Notes: a model not told the origin generated them from the sequence alone. 64,000 nucleotides of DNA from Anseranas semipalmata (GCA_013399115.1 VXAA01000173.1:322474-386473); one strand, 5' to 3'; counted from the stretch's first letter, positions 23,642 to 35,340 are shown. Translations and numbers: made by a program.

Positions 23642-24327
23642 CAAGAGAACGCAGAGATATTTGCCAGATCCACATGCACAGCAGTGATAAAAAGGATATC
23701 AGGACCCTGATAGAGACATTCACATGGAGATTTTGAATTCATTCCAGTCTGAAATTCAAAGCCCTGCTGCCCCAAACTGACATTTTCATAGAGCTCAGGT
23801 TTTTGAGGGGGTTTTGCAAATAAAGAGAGGCAGAGAGGGGGCTTGAAGTAATTTTGCAAATCTGAGCTACATTTGGAGAACATCTTCACCTCATGAAATA
23901 GAAATATTTTCAACTTTCAGCATTTTTATATTTCATTGCAAGAAAAAAAAAAGTCCACATTTTTTTGTTTCTTTCTGATTTAAAAAGTAAATATTTTGTT
24001 TATAGTATACACAAGAGATCAACATGAAACTTCACTTTGCTTTGGTGAAAGTAAACCAGTATATTTAATATCCATCCAAAATAGATTTCAACCCCCCAGG
24101 GCCCTCAACCAACTACCAAAACAGAAAAGGCCTTAATTTCAAAAGAGTTCTGCATTTTACCTCAAAAAAGGTCTACTGTTAACATTTAGTGCTCCAGGAA
24201 AAAAATAACCACCAGTGGGATACAGAAACAGTCCTAGCCTTTCTACTGTAAAGGAAAAAAGAGAAAATAAAAACTTCAGACAGTCTTCTGCATACCCAAA
24301 ACTGCACTGCAAGTCTAAACCTGCATG

Positions 24328-24900
24328 CTAGCACATCCAGACAAGAAAAGCCCTGAAGCATGAATTAGCTTCACGTCCCGGGAACGTGAACTCCAGTGGT
24401 TGAAGACTGATGAGCGAAGTCTGGACACAGACATTGATTCCTCTGTTTCTGAGATGCTTAGGAAGATGCACATTCATAAACAAGATGTTTTTTTCCAGCC
24501 ACAGTGCTGAGAAAAAGAGGAACGCGTCTCTCATTGATTGTCTTGCTCTGCTTTTGCAGTGGTGTACAGAATCTCCCTCTTCCGTAAGGAAAGAGGTGTT
24601 GATGTTTTCACGTCTCATTCGTCTTACTAAGCCATCAATCAACAAGTCAATAATTGGTAAACATGCTTCAACTTTCAACTTTGGCTTCCTTGAAGGGATA
24701 GTTTCACTAGCAGCTACTTCAAAATCCGTTGGGCAACTACTTCACTGTTTCTTTCACATGTTCATCACTGTCAGTAAGCAGCTTCTAAAGCATTTTTGCT
24801 GTGCCTTGAATTCAGTTTCCTCAAATTGGTCTCTCAAGTATTGCATGTATGAGTTCAAAGGCTTGAGATGTTAACAGCAGCAACACATCTTGGCATCCTT
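24328..24900 (-). mobile_element. Possible decayed hAT-type transposase fragment
   Basis: On the minus strand a broken frame reads YLRDQFEETEFKAQQKCFR (about 24783-24840) and then, after stops, KVEACLPIIDLLIDGL with RR following (about 24620-24669). In ZMYM1-like hAT transposases, as I recall the family, a Y...R..GF..A helix is followed some 55-60 residues later by a [KR]V...LPI[IV]D..I..L..R helix, and the spacing here is about 58 codons. The intervening and upstream frames contain several stops and frame changes, so nothing functional remains. No terminal repeats or target duplications are seen. The match is by eye and may be coincidence. Confidence 0.35.
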
Positions 24901-25238
24901 CTGTACAGTCTTACTTGAAATTTTTTTTTCCCAAAGAACAGAAACTATTTCTTAACAAGTCTTCCTTTTCTACTGACATGAAGCTTTTACGCTTTGTGTC
25001 TCTTAGCTGATCTTGATCGCCGGTCAAAGAATCAAAGCCTGGTTCAGGCACTTCCCAGCCCTCGCACTGCTGACCACAGAGCTGTTAACAAATTTAATCC
25101 TAGGGAAGGAGAAACACTTTCCAGCTGTCAGCAGCCAAAACAAAAACGTGCACCACTTGCAACAAGCTAAAACGATAAAGCAGTTTGCGTACTATGCGCA
25201 GAAAGCCCAAAGCCAACTTGGGCTAATGAGAGTCCCAA

Positions 25239-25239
<1 letters not shown>

Positions 25240-25279
<40 letters not shown>

Positions 25280-25342
25280 NNNNNNNNNNNNNNNNNNNNN
25301 NNNNNNNNNNNNNNNNNNNNNNNNNNNNNNAAAAAAAAAAAA
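25240..25342. repeat. Poly-A tract broken by a gap
   Basis: A40 (25240-25279), then 51 N, then A12 (25331-25342). The unknown bases are bounded by A on both sides, so the gap most likely lies within one long A tract. No polyadenylation signal is seen just upstream. Confidence 0.9.
25280..25330. other. Assembly gap, 51 N
   Basis: Fifty-one undetermined bases within poly-A. The 51 is not a round placeholder such as 100. The frames drawn through it have no meaning. Confidence 0.98.
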
Positions 25343-25849
25343 GGAAAATCCACAAACACAAAGTTTTCAGCCACCCTGCAAAATTGCACAGGGTCCTGCC
25401 ACCGTCTGTACATGGTTACACACCTGACCTGCAAGCAGCTGATAAACAGGCACCTTGGCTTTGCAAGCACCTTATCTCAGGATGTGCAACTCCACAGCTG
25501 CAAACTATGAATAACTGCCAGGATTGTTCAGCCTGGAGCTTCATCTTTGCTGTAACTCGGGGTGAGATTAAGCTAATCATCACAGCTTGCGGCAGGGTTA
25601 CAGCCCAACCTCAGTAAGTAACGTGTTACTTCGACTGTTTCAAATAAACGCAGACAGGACTCTTCCCTCATCAATGTAGTCGAGCATTTACAGATAAATA
25701 GGAGTCCCTCTGCCAGCATTCTCCCGTTTCCTCCCGTACGCTCCACAAAATGACTCAGGCTGGCTAAATAACTCTGGAGCTCCAAGGTAATTTTCATTGT
25801 ACTGTGATCTGACCGTCTCCTCAGAGCAATGAGACCTCTCAGTGCCAAA

Positions 25850-26020
25850 ATTTAACAACTGCAACAATTCTCCTTAACACCTCCTGCCAGCATTATTGTT
25901 CATCGCTGAATTGCTTCATTAATTCCAAGTCGATACAACCAGCTTCCTTTTGTCAATCTCTGTATATTAACATATAATTTCAATGTTTGGGACCATTTTC
26001 AGGCTTGGAAATGAGACTAG
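25850..26020. promoter_or_regulatory. Candidate cis-regulatory block (unproven)
   Basis: It contains CATTATTGTTCATCGC, TTCATTAATTCC, TTTTGTCAATC and ATTAACATATAATTTCAATG within about 130 bases of unique sequence. CATTATTGTTC is a SOX-type word and TTAATT/ATTAAC are homeodomain/HNF1-type half sites. Confidence 0.28.
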
Positions 26021-26094
26021 CTTGCAGTGATTAAAATAAGTTCTCCAGACTGGGCAAAATAACCAGTTCACAAAAGCTATTGATTGATCTTTGC

Positions 26095-26460
26095 AATGGT
26101 AAATATAACGACCATTCCCAAATTACAAGTTTAACATTACACCACTCATTTTTGAAAGCTGTTTGCTTTCAATATCTTGCTTTTGTTTTCTCCCCAAATA
26201 AACATAGGCAGACTTCATAAAAATTGCAGTCCTGTTTCCAGAGGGTTGCAAAGCCTTTACTGTATCAGTAGGAATGCAATTCACTGCTAATGGGATGTCA
26301 AAACTGGCTACGATGAAGGACATGAAGTGCACGGCGGCTGAGAAATCCTCACAACGTTTGCTGTTAACATTCCCTTCACCACTCGCTGTTGCAATCACAC
26401 GTGACATCATCAACCACAATTAATGAATTAGACTTGTCAGAAGGAATATTTTTCAGCGAT
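26095..26460. promoter_or_regulatory. Candidate cis-regulatory block (unproven)
   Basis: Some 360 bases of unique sequence with CACTGCTAATGGG, GTTTGCTGTTAACATTCCC, TTGCAATCACACGTGACATC (CACGTG at 26399-26404), and CACAATTAATGAATTAGAC. It combines an HNF1-type GTTAAC, an E-box and clustered TAAT cores. It has lower simple-repeat content than its flanks. Confidence 0.3.
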
Positions 26461-27372
26461 AGGACTGGTAAGTGACGCTCCCAACGGAGCCAGTTCCAAC
26501 AACGAAGGATTGATTAGGCTGGGGGAGATTTATGCGCTTACCCTTTCCTTCGGAGGCTCTCCTGTGCCGCTCCACCGCAGCGGAGGGCTTGCAGCGGGCA
26601 CACGGCAGACACGCAATAAAACACAAGGGTGACCTGGTGGGACAGTGGCACCGGACTGAAGGCTGCTTCCCACGTGAAGGTTCAAGTCCAAACTGATCCA
26701 TTTATCGATGCTTGCCAGGCAATTGGATGCAAGCACACGCTGCCATCGAGCGCACATGGAGCTTCCTAAAGCGGAATGTTTGAGTTTTGCCAGTCCTGCA
26801 ACTGGAGTTCAGGGATCTGAATTGTGCACGTTGTCCCTTCAACGCCACCCAAAGGACCTTCAGAGTCTCATGTGGCCAAGCTGTGAGGTGGCTTCATCTC
26901 TGGGACCTCACTGATCAACAGCATCAACATGGGGAGTCGTAGAACACCGAGGTCTGCAAAGGGGGAACCGGACCGGGGACTAACAGCAAAAGCCTCCTCA
27001 AGGGGTGGGAGAGATGCAAAGACAAACTTCGGGAGTCACACACTTGTCTCAGGGATACCTAAAAATCAGAGGAATCAACTGACAGGGAAGCAAAAGTCAG
27101 AGCTTTCTGGAGAGAGAGAAAACTACGAGTAAAGTGGAGATCAAAGATGCGCAACTGACAGAGCTGCTAAGGCTCATTACGTCTGGAGTGAAATCAATGC
27201 CGCTGAGCTTACTGGGCGTTTTGTTAGGAGCTCTTCAAGTTTTACCCAAAGCCCCAGCTCCATAGGTCAGGTGAGTCCAGTCCTCTCAGCTGTCATTTAA
27301 AAGTTTTTAATTCTTATGACTGAAGTCTGGAAATGGGATCAATCCCCTCCAAAGCAACACCAGGAGAGGGGG

Positions 27373-27385
27373 AAAAAAAAAAAAN
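27373..27385. repeat. A12 run ending in one undetermined base
   Basis: G6A12 is followed by a single N at 27385. The length of the A run is uncertain here, so the first part of the 27316-28752 open frame may be out of frame. Confidence 0.9.
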
Positions 27386-27705
27386 ACCCTCAGCATGGAC
27401 CAACAGAAGGGCTGCATGTAAACCTCGGTTGCAGTGTGGTTTTGAACCCCCTGTACAAATGGGAAATAGTTCTTGCTTCCCTCCCTGGAGATAGGTTATG
27501 TACATGCATTTGTTGTTTTAGCACTCAGGTCTTAGGCAGTTCCACACAATCTATTTCTCCTGTTGTTTATAAAAACAAAAAGAGCATCAAAAGAACAAAC
27601 CAAATCAATAAAATCATGGGGTTTGTTCCCTGCGGAGCTCCTCCGACAGGCATTTCTTCCTACCCAAATCAACCTCTATTTTTCCTCATCCTGGATAAAA
27701 TGACA

Positions 27706-27721
27706 GCGCTCTGCAGTGCGC
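27706..27721. repeat. GC-rich dyad, left copy
   Basis: GCGCTCTGCAGTGCGC is palindromic except for one position. It is nearly identical to the perfect palindrome at 28059-28074, and the shared core extends to ACAGCGCTCTGCAG. Confidence 0.6.
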
Positions 27722-28058
27722 TCCCCCCTTTCCCCATCACAGCCTCCCCCCTTTGCCCACCCCGCCGTCCTTCCCAGCACGCAGCATCATCTCCAGCACC
27801 CACACTACAATGGGTCCCAGAGGTCCAAGTTGCAGCAGCGTTACTGCCGGTGCTGGGACACCGCCGGAGCGGTGTCATCACAAATCCCAGGCTCCTCTCC
27901 TGGCTTTCCCAGAGGGCAGATTCACAGAAGCAACTTCCTAGGAGGCAGGGGTGTGCCCGCCTTGCTCTTTGCTACCAAGACCCAGGCACACGCAGTAATT
28001 CAAGATACCTGCTGCTTGGCCATTCAATACACCACCACCCCAAAGACAGGACCGAACA

Positions 28059-28074
28059 GCGCTCTGCAGAGCGC
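28059..28074. repeat. GC-rich 16-bp perfect palindrome, right copy
   Basis: GCGCTCTGCAGAGCGC is a perfect palindrome preceded by ACA, as is the copy 353 bases to the left. Both lie in the CpG-containing block 27.7-28.1 kb. Confidence 0.7.
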
Positions 28075-28699
28075 AGCGAGTCGTATCAGCACCAGGTTAA
28101 ACAGCGAGGTGCGAGAGAAGGCGTGAAGGTTTGGCACACACGAGCCTTCACTCCTTCCATCCACAACGATGCTGTTTCAGAGAGCTGCCTCCATCCACAG
28201 GCACAGAAGAGAGCGTGGAGAAGGAGATCACTCAAGAAGGGAGCCTCTAAGAAATCGCTCTGTCCTGTGGACAGAAGGATTGAGCAAGACCCACATGATG
28301 GGAGGCTGCGCTTCTATATCCAAATAGAGCCCAGTGGTTTCCAAATCCAAAATGCAGACATATCTGCACGATGTTGCTTATTTGACTGTAGAGGTGTCCT
28401 CCCCAGATTCCTCACCAAAGCCAGCACTTCGGCAGCCCAAGCGATGTGGCACACAAACTCAGCTCGGCAAAAGCGAAGAGCCAGAGCCGAGGGAGGTGCA
28501 GAGGTCTGCGATTGCACAGGCAATTTCTACGACCAAGAAGGAAGGACAGACGGACGGCCGTCCCCCCAAAAAACGTTTTCCTCCTGCGCACAATGCTGCG
28601 GCCAGCGAGGCTGCATTGAGATTCCTCTCGGTGCCGGCGTGACTGTAAGCTGCCGCCTTCTCTCTTTCGTGCCCGAGGCGGTTACGGCTCAGAGTCTCT

Positions 28700-28860
28700 C
28701 CCTTTCATGTTGGAATGAAAATATCATGATGTACAAATTATTATTTTTATAATTAATTATGCAGAATAACTAAAGCGAACATGACTCCAGCATTATGACA
28801 GCTTTGAAATTTACCACTTAGTAAATTAATAAGTAATGAATCTTGCTTGCTGGGTATGTG
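28700..28860. promoter_or_regulatory. Candidate cis-regulatory block (unproven)
   Basis: An AT-rich block with TATAATTAATTATGC (overlapping TAATTA sites near 28749-28761), CAGCATTATGAC and GTAAATTAATAAGTAATG. It starts sharply at the end of the GC-rich 27.7-28.65 kb block, so the compositional step is visible. Confidence 0.3.
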
Positions 28861-29394
28861 TTTAAAATAAGCAAAGGTTACCTAAACAAAAAGAGAGGCT
28901 TAAGCTAATTTGGCTACAACAGAGCAAAAAGGAGCCTCAATTTTTGTTTGCAAGGAAGAGAGAGGAAAAGGCACCTCTTGTCTTTTCCCCTTTCCAAGGG
29001 AATGAGAAACACTGGCGGGGATGAGATAATCCCGCTCCACACAGCTCCTCTTAACCAAGACTGACTCAAATTTCCCCAGACTTGGCAAGAACTTTAGGCC
29101 TTGCTGCTCCACAGCCAAAGCCGAGCAGAGAATTACAGACAAGGTAACGCCTGTAAACATGATTTATTTAAACAACACAGCCAGATTCAGGAAAGATTCC
29201 TGTGACAGAGATTTCCACTCCTTCTACCCAAAACCTACAGAAGTCCCCTGTTCCTCAGCCACCCCCAAGCAACGTGCAAGGGCAGCATGCCATGCAAGTG
29301 ATACCGGCCCGTGAGCTCCTGCTGAGCGGAGCCGGTTGCTCGCCACTTCCCTATCTGCAAGCTGAGCCTCACAATCCAGACTTCGTTGCTGCAG

Positions 29395-29441
29395 TCTTGG
29401 GCTTGACCAATATTCTGAGCAGACGAGGTGCGAGGTTACAG
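29395..29441 (+). other. Candidate short exon, plus strand
   Basis: A TTCGTTGCTGCAG acceptor precedes 47 bases that end ACAGAG before a GTAAGC donor. Two of the three phases are open (for example LGLTNILSRRGARLQR). The polypyrimidine tract is weak. There is no recognised peptide and no linked partner exon. It is recorded because both sites are canonical, not because coding is likely. Confidence 0.1.
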
Positions 29442-32400
29442 AGGTAAGCATCCACCTGCAGCACTTAATGCTATTTTTGTCACTGAGCGCCTGCCACCCA
29501 CCTTGGGGACCCCTGTTCCTTCGGCATGAAGGCTGGGAAGGCAACCAGTGCTTTTGCTCAGCCAGCCCAAGCGGGAAGAGTTATTTCTGGCCCTCGTGGC
29601 CCTGCAATACGTGGGCTGGGGGGCATGGCCCAGCCACCTCAACAGCAAACCTGAGCGTGGTCCATCTCAGCCCTGAAGTCTCTAATTCCTCTAATTCCTT
29701 CCCACTAAAGCTGTCAGAGACCAAAGAAGCATCATTGTGCGAGTGCCAAGTTTTGGCATTGCAATAGCACAGTTCTGCAACGCACTGACCATATTTTTTA
29801 TCTCCCTCCCCATCCCATCTGACTGAGTGTCATTTAAATCACTCCTGCTAAACTGGCAGGGCTGAGCCTGAACAGCAAAGTCTGGAACTACAACTGAGAG
29901 ATGACCTTGGCAGTCCGGGCAACAGTAATTAGAGTAATTAGCGACACATCCCTAGATGTCAGCCTGTGAGCCAAGTATCTACGGGACACCTGTGGTGCAG
30001 GATGGCCTGAGTTAATGACCATCCGCTCTGGGGGGGCATTTTTCCCAGGCTCTCGCTGCAGCTATAAATCATAGTGTGCATGCAAGAGAAGGCAAGCAAA
30101 CAGCTAGTACACAGCCCCACAAACAGCAAACTCTTCTTTCCTTCATCTGACAAGCTCCTGCAATCCAGGAGCACTTTGCTTGTTGCACTGGACAAGCCCA
30201 AGATAACTCCCAGGGCAAACAAAGGTTTCCACTGGTGCCAGCTCACACCTTTATAGGGGGCAAGATAAGCTACATCTACGTGCTTCCCCACCAGCAAAAT
30301 TGCCAATCTAAAGAGCCATAAACATGTCCCTGAGCAACAGAAGCAAACAGTTTCACTCCCAGAGACACCAGAGCCATCCCTTCAGCATGGTGACATATTT
30401 CCAGGAGTCATGAGAGGTTTAGAAGAGGCTGCTTGGTGCAGAATCCTTCTGGTCACTTTTTTGTGCCAAGCACTGCAAAGTCAGCTAATGTGGGGAGGAC
30501 AGAGGGAGAAAGAATCTTAGGAAAAAAATCACACCCAAGAAACCTGGATATTATGTTAAAAAAATGCTGGTGAGATATTTTGCAATAGCCAGCTGAGTTG
30601 GTGATGCAGACTCGATTACTGACAACGTGCTAAAGAGACGATGGGTGGCATCTCGGCACGTTGTGCATGCCAACAGGTTTCAATGGAAAGTGTTAGCTGA
30701 GTTCTTCCTCCTCCCTAAAGACCTCTCATTTCCTCAAGAGGGTCTGGGAACTAGATAATAGAATCAGCCCATCTCTGAACACTGCTGCACCACTCTGCGA
30801 TCTGCCTGATGGCTTCTGAGTACTGTCTCAAGGAACCTAAGCAAGTCCCAAAGACTGGCACACGGGTATGAAAATGAAAATGCTTATAACCTTGCAGTAA
30901 GCTGCATACGTGTGTTCCTTGGGATGTAAACAACCTTGCAGCAACCACAGTTATGCCTCTTTCCTCCAAGTAACAGCACTCTCCTAGAAAGAAACCAATG
31001 TTATTTTCCTGCTCAGCCTGATGCAGGACTCAGAGCCAAGCCTCCATCACCCCCACAGCACATCCCTGTGCTGAAGGATAACAAAGGCTGTCTGAAAATT
31101 CTTTGTCTCCGTGCAAAGTTTGGATTTTGAGAGACTGACATTTCCCAGAGGAGAAAGCAGCCTCGCTCACTTAAGAAGGTACATCAGCAAAACTCATTTT
31201 ATAATTGAGAAGGCGAAGATGAAGCGACAGAAACCCAGGTCAAGAACTGCAGCTGTGGAGCTGCAAAAGAGCACAGGTCAAGCCCCAGCACAGCGTTTGG
31301 ACAACCAGCCCCACAGGGAAAAGGCTTCCCCTTATTTTGACTAACATATTTTGCCATCACCAGACAGGGACCAAGGAAGCAGAGTCAGGAGGCTGGATCT
31401 GCGGGCTACGTGCCGCCCTACAAACCAGCTGAACCCCACTGTCTCTCAGGCAGCAGTCAAGAGCTACTCCTCTCAGCATCTGATGCTTGTTTGATTAATT
31501 CGCGTCTGTGCCAGTATCAGCCGGGTGAGGAAAGTCATCAGCACTTGACAACAAGGCCAAAGTCTCATTTGGGCTGCATCATGCAAAGCAGCTGTCTCCC
31601 TCACCCTGCCGCAGGGACGAGCCAGCAGAGCTGGGCAGGCAGGCAGATTGCACAGAGATGAAGTTTAAGGGTGGGTGGCTGCAGCAGATCGGTGGGATTT
31701 AAGGATTAGGGGGAGCGGATTGTCAGATTCGAGGAGGGATCAGTGTGAAGGCTGAGCGTGCGAGCAGATGTCGGTGATTTCCCCCATGCTGCTCCTCCCC
31801 ACCCTAACACTCGCCCTACACACGTTATCCCCTCTCAGCATCACAGATCTCCGGTCATCCTTTTTTCCATTCGCCAGCCTGGCTCTAAGAAGCCAGCTGC
31901 GCTTCCCAAATCCACTGGCAAAAAGACTTAATGTGAAAGATTAAAGGTGTCTATCTGGCTGCCTTCCTCTGTTTCTTTTGCTCTTTCTCCATAACACAGG
32001 TGCCCTCTATCACCCCACTGAGACATCCTTATCCCCATGGCACAAGCACTGCCTGTGACAGTCTCAGTGGCAATCTCACCTGCACAGCCTGCGCAGTCAT
32101 CCTCCTTGCCCAGGGAATAGCAGGTCCTTAAAATGGAAACACGAAAAGGAGGTCCCTCTTTTCTTGCTCTTAACCTTTCCCACCCAAAACCCATGAGTTC
32201 CTTGAGGCCGCCCACCCTTCTGCTCCCAGAGCATCCCCACGGTCCCAGCGAGTTGCGGCAGGCACGCTGAGACCCATGACGCTGCACTCGTGTGTCTGTT
32301 TATGTTTAAAAGCAGATCTACAGACAATTCACTCCCTGCAACATTGGCAGCAGATAATGAGTCCCCAAGGCCTCTTTTTTTCCCAACAGTTTCCTACAAA

Positions 32401-33434
32401 AACCCCATGTTAGCGGCTTTCACAGTTTGACCTCCCTCCCTCCTTGCTGAGCAAGCTGGAGCAAACACGGTTAATGAGCCAGCCTTCTGCAACGGAGCTC
32501 GGACTGGAGCTGCGAGCATTTCTGCTGCAGTCCAGAGGACAGGGTGCATTCATCACTAGGCCAGGTAGCCCAAGGTTGGGATAAGAAAAGGCACAGAAGG
32601 TGGGGAAACGGCACCAAAACGCCGGCGATGAGCAACAGCACTGCGAAAAACAGGGAACGGGTACCCGGTCAGCACAAGGCATGCAAAATGGAGAAAGGCA
32701 AGGGGAAGGAGCTTCACAACAAGGCAGCCTCTCCCTAAAAGTCTTTAGACAGGGGGGAGATACCAGCTGCACGCTGTGGCCGTTTTCCAAAGGAGCCGAA
32801 GGGGATCCGGCACTCACCTCACAGCACTGACAGCGGGGAACATAGGAACTGCTCGGTGCCGCGCGAGGAAAGGCCCTGGAGCTAAGTCACGGCACATAAA
32901 GCAACCAGGCACAAGTTACCAGTGTCGTGCAGAGATCGAAATAAAACAGAATGGAAATATAATAATAATAAAAACTAGGATGGCTACCGCCCATTCCTAT
33001 GGCCAAACAGGTTCCCCCTGGTTGAGGATGATAATTTAAGGGGGAAGAAGGCAGGACAAAAAAAACTCTGCGCCTGTGTTGCTTATACAGTAGACAAGAT
33101 TTAATAGACAGAGTGTACGGAGCCTTATCAGCACAACTCACGCTCAATAGTGCAAGGGAGGGCATCATACATTAGCTTGCTTTGACCTGCAGGGCCCTCA
33201 GTGGGAATTTTCTCTACCACACTGACATTATGTTGTTTAGATGCTATGCACATCTCGCCTGCATGGAAACATGCTGACACTTTGGAGGCTTTTGAATACA
33301 GAGAAAGAGCAGAAAGAAAAAAAAAAATGTCTGGGTCACAACTGTTTCTCTAATAGTTATAGATTTAATTCCATGGTCTGGAGGGAAGGGTAGGAGAAGT
33401 GATTATTTTCCCCCCGATTTCCTTTTCAAAACAC

Positions 33435-33456
33435 GGGGGGAAAAAAAAAAAAAAAA
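33435..33456. repeat. G6A16 purine tract
   Basis: Six G followed by 16 A, the same layout as 17261-17279. It is a simple homopurine tract. Confidence 0.85.
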
Positions 33457-33530
33457 GCAAATTACTGTCCTGGACCTGCTTTTCTTTTCTTTAATTCTCT
33501 GGTTTTGCTGTAGCTTTCTTTCCTTCTTAC

Positions 33531-33612
33531 CTCCATCAATACATAAAGACCCAGGGAAGATCTAGCCAAAACTGTTGACAATTTAGCTTGGATTCGACAT
33601 TCCTGGGCACCC
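33531..33612 (-). other. Candidate exon, minus strand
   Basis: On the minus strand a pyrimidine-rich acceptor ending CTCCTTCTTAG precedes an 82-nt segment that ends GAG before a GTAAGA donor. One of three phases is open through the segment and reads GAQECRIQAKLS then TVLARSSLGLYVLME. The peptide matches nothing I know. Splice sites of this quality occur by chance in 64 kb, so it may be a cryptic exon or a lncRNA exon. It lies on the same strand as the right-edge candidate, but no link between them can be shown. Confidence 0.2.
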
Positions 33613-35340
33613 CTAAGAAGGAGTGAATTAACATCAGAGCTCTCAATATACAAAGCTGAAAAAACAGGCAAGTTATCTGCCCAGCCACCCCAGTGTTTCA
33701 AGGCCTCCAGAAGAACTCGCTTATATCCAGACAGGAGGAGAGGTTTATGTATTCTTTTACCTAAGACTGCTGGTAGCCCCTCAGATTGCACACTTCCCAG
33801 CTGCATTTTACCTTAAACACAACTCGGAGGACTCCAGCACCCAAACTGAGGTGAGGAGAAAGAGGAGGAGGACTAGCAGGTGGTCTTTGTGCTTCCTTTC
33901 ATTATGCAAATTCAACTTGTCCCAAACTAAATCCCACACTCCCCCCAAATGCAGTCAGAGAAGAGAGGGAAAGAAAAATCAGGAGTCACAAGTTGGACAG
34001 CCTAGACATGGATTTCACGTTTTTCGAGAAAACCAAGACTCATGCTGCTCCCCACGAGGCTGATATGGGAAGAAACATCACCACGTGGAACTGAGCTGAG
34101 AAACTCACAGGATGACGATGGCTGTAAAGCCTGTGCAGGTTCAAGAATGGTCCTTTAAACCCCAGAAATGCCCGCATAGGAGGAGCATGGGAAAAACCCA
34201 ACGCTTCCCAGCCCACAAGCAGGCAGTAAAGAGGAGCTCCGAGCAGGCTGCACAAAACACCATCGCCGCAGCAAGTCCCTTGGGCTGGGGGAAGCCTTTC
34301 CGAGTAGGTGAGCAGCGCGATGCCAAGGCAGCACGGGCGCGATTAGGAGGGTTTACAGGGACACCCGGGGACTGCCACCGTCACGTTCGTCAGGCAGGCG
34401 GGTGCCAGGCGCGGCCGTGCCAGCTCTGCAAACAGAGGATGCAGCAGGCAGGTGTCTGGCACTGCCGGGGCTCTGCAGGGAGCCTGTCATTGCAAGGAGC
34501 CACCTGGGAGCAGGAGAAGAGCTCCAGGTTTTCCCGTGCCCAGAGGTAACCTCGTTCGTCTCCATCAGGCACAAATGGGCTGCTCAACCTTTAAGCGCTT
34601 AATTAGTTTCCTTTTGGTTTTTAAAAGCAACATTTGGGTGCTGCGCTCCCCTGGAACGGGGCGTGATGGATGGGCTGTTTGCGTGGGCACGGCAGCCCAA
34701 TCCTTCAGCCTCAAACAGCCAGATCCTGCACGTGAGCACCGCAGGATCGCACAGAGCCGGTTTCTGATGCCAGAGCTACTCGCCGGTGGCAACTGCCCAA
34801 GCAGCTGGACCTCGCCTGCACGGCTCCCCAGGGCAAGCCACCGGTCCCAGCTGTCCCCAGCGTCCCTCTGCTCACGTTCAGTCCCTTACGCAGCGCACGC
34901 GTGGCACCTCGCTCTCAAACAAAGCACCCGAGCAGAGACTTCTGCTTCCTTCTTCAGCTACCCAAAACTCGACACAGGGTCCTGGATGCTGCTCCCTGCA
35001 AGCTTCCTGCTCCAGCCCTCAGGACCCAGCTTTAAGAGAGAAATCTGCCTGTGCCAGCAAGGTGAACGGGAGCTGAGGAACAAATCCGCTTCAGCTTGGG
35101 TCACGGTAGGTCAAAGTGATAAAAAATACATGTTTGAGAAGCCACCAACTGGAGATTGAATTGATCTTCTGTGCTAGCTCCAAACACCCGGGGAACCCGG
35201 GGTAGGCATGCTGAATGCCCACAGATCGATACGGAGAGAAGTGCTCACACAAGCCCTCGGTAGCTGCATTGCTACCCTGCAGTCCTCAGCACTCAGAGTT
35301 GTTTTCTTTCCTGTTTAATCCCTCATAACTCATTTCCAAG

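Larger units (their letters stand above)
16001..24000. other. Non-coding stretch, 16-24 kb
   Basis: No gene is recognisable. The 222-codon minus-strand frame at 16814-17482 runs through poly-T (poly-Lys) and GC-rich sequence, and a 143-codon plus frame overlaps it, so it is read as chance. A local GC-rich patch at about 17000-17210 has CpGs but no core promoter signal I can defend. An approximate 17-bp direct repeat sits at 22281 and 22340. Candidate regulatory blocks, homopolymers and a MIR-like relic are listed separately. Confidence 0.6.
24001..32000. other. Non-coding stretch, 24-32 kb
   Basis: No intact gene is recognisable. It holds a possible hAT-transposase relic (24.3-24.9 kb), the assembly gap (25.28 kb), AT-rich candidate regulatory blocks (25.9, 26.1-26.45 and 28.7 kb) and the longest open frame of the window (27316-28752), which is read as chance. 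A candidate exon at 29395-29441 is listed separately. The 29.5-32 kb part is unremarkable mixed sequence. Confidence 0.6.

Noticed and set aside
24410..24874. 154-codon plus-strand frame
   Set aside because: It lies over the possible hAT relic, whose better resemblance is on the minus strand. The plus-strand peptide resembles nothing.
25192..25510. Open frames drawn across the N gap
   Set aside because: They consist of poly-Lys or poly-Phe and unknown bases, so they are artefacts of the gap.
34452..35159. 235-codon open frame on the plus strand
   Set aside because: It is GC-rich and overlapped by other frames on both strands. It has no domain, no recognisable splice structure and a composition typical of stop-poor chance frames.
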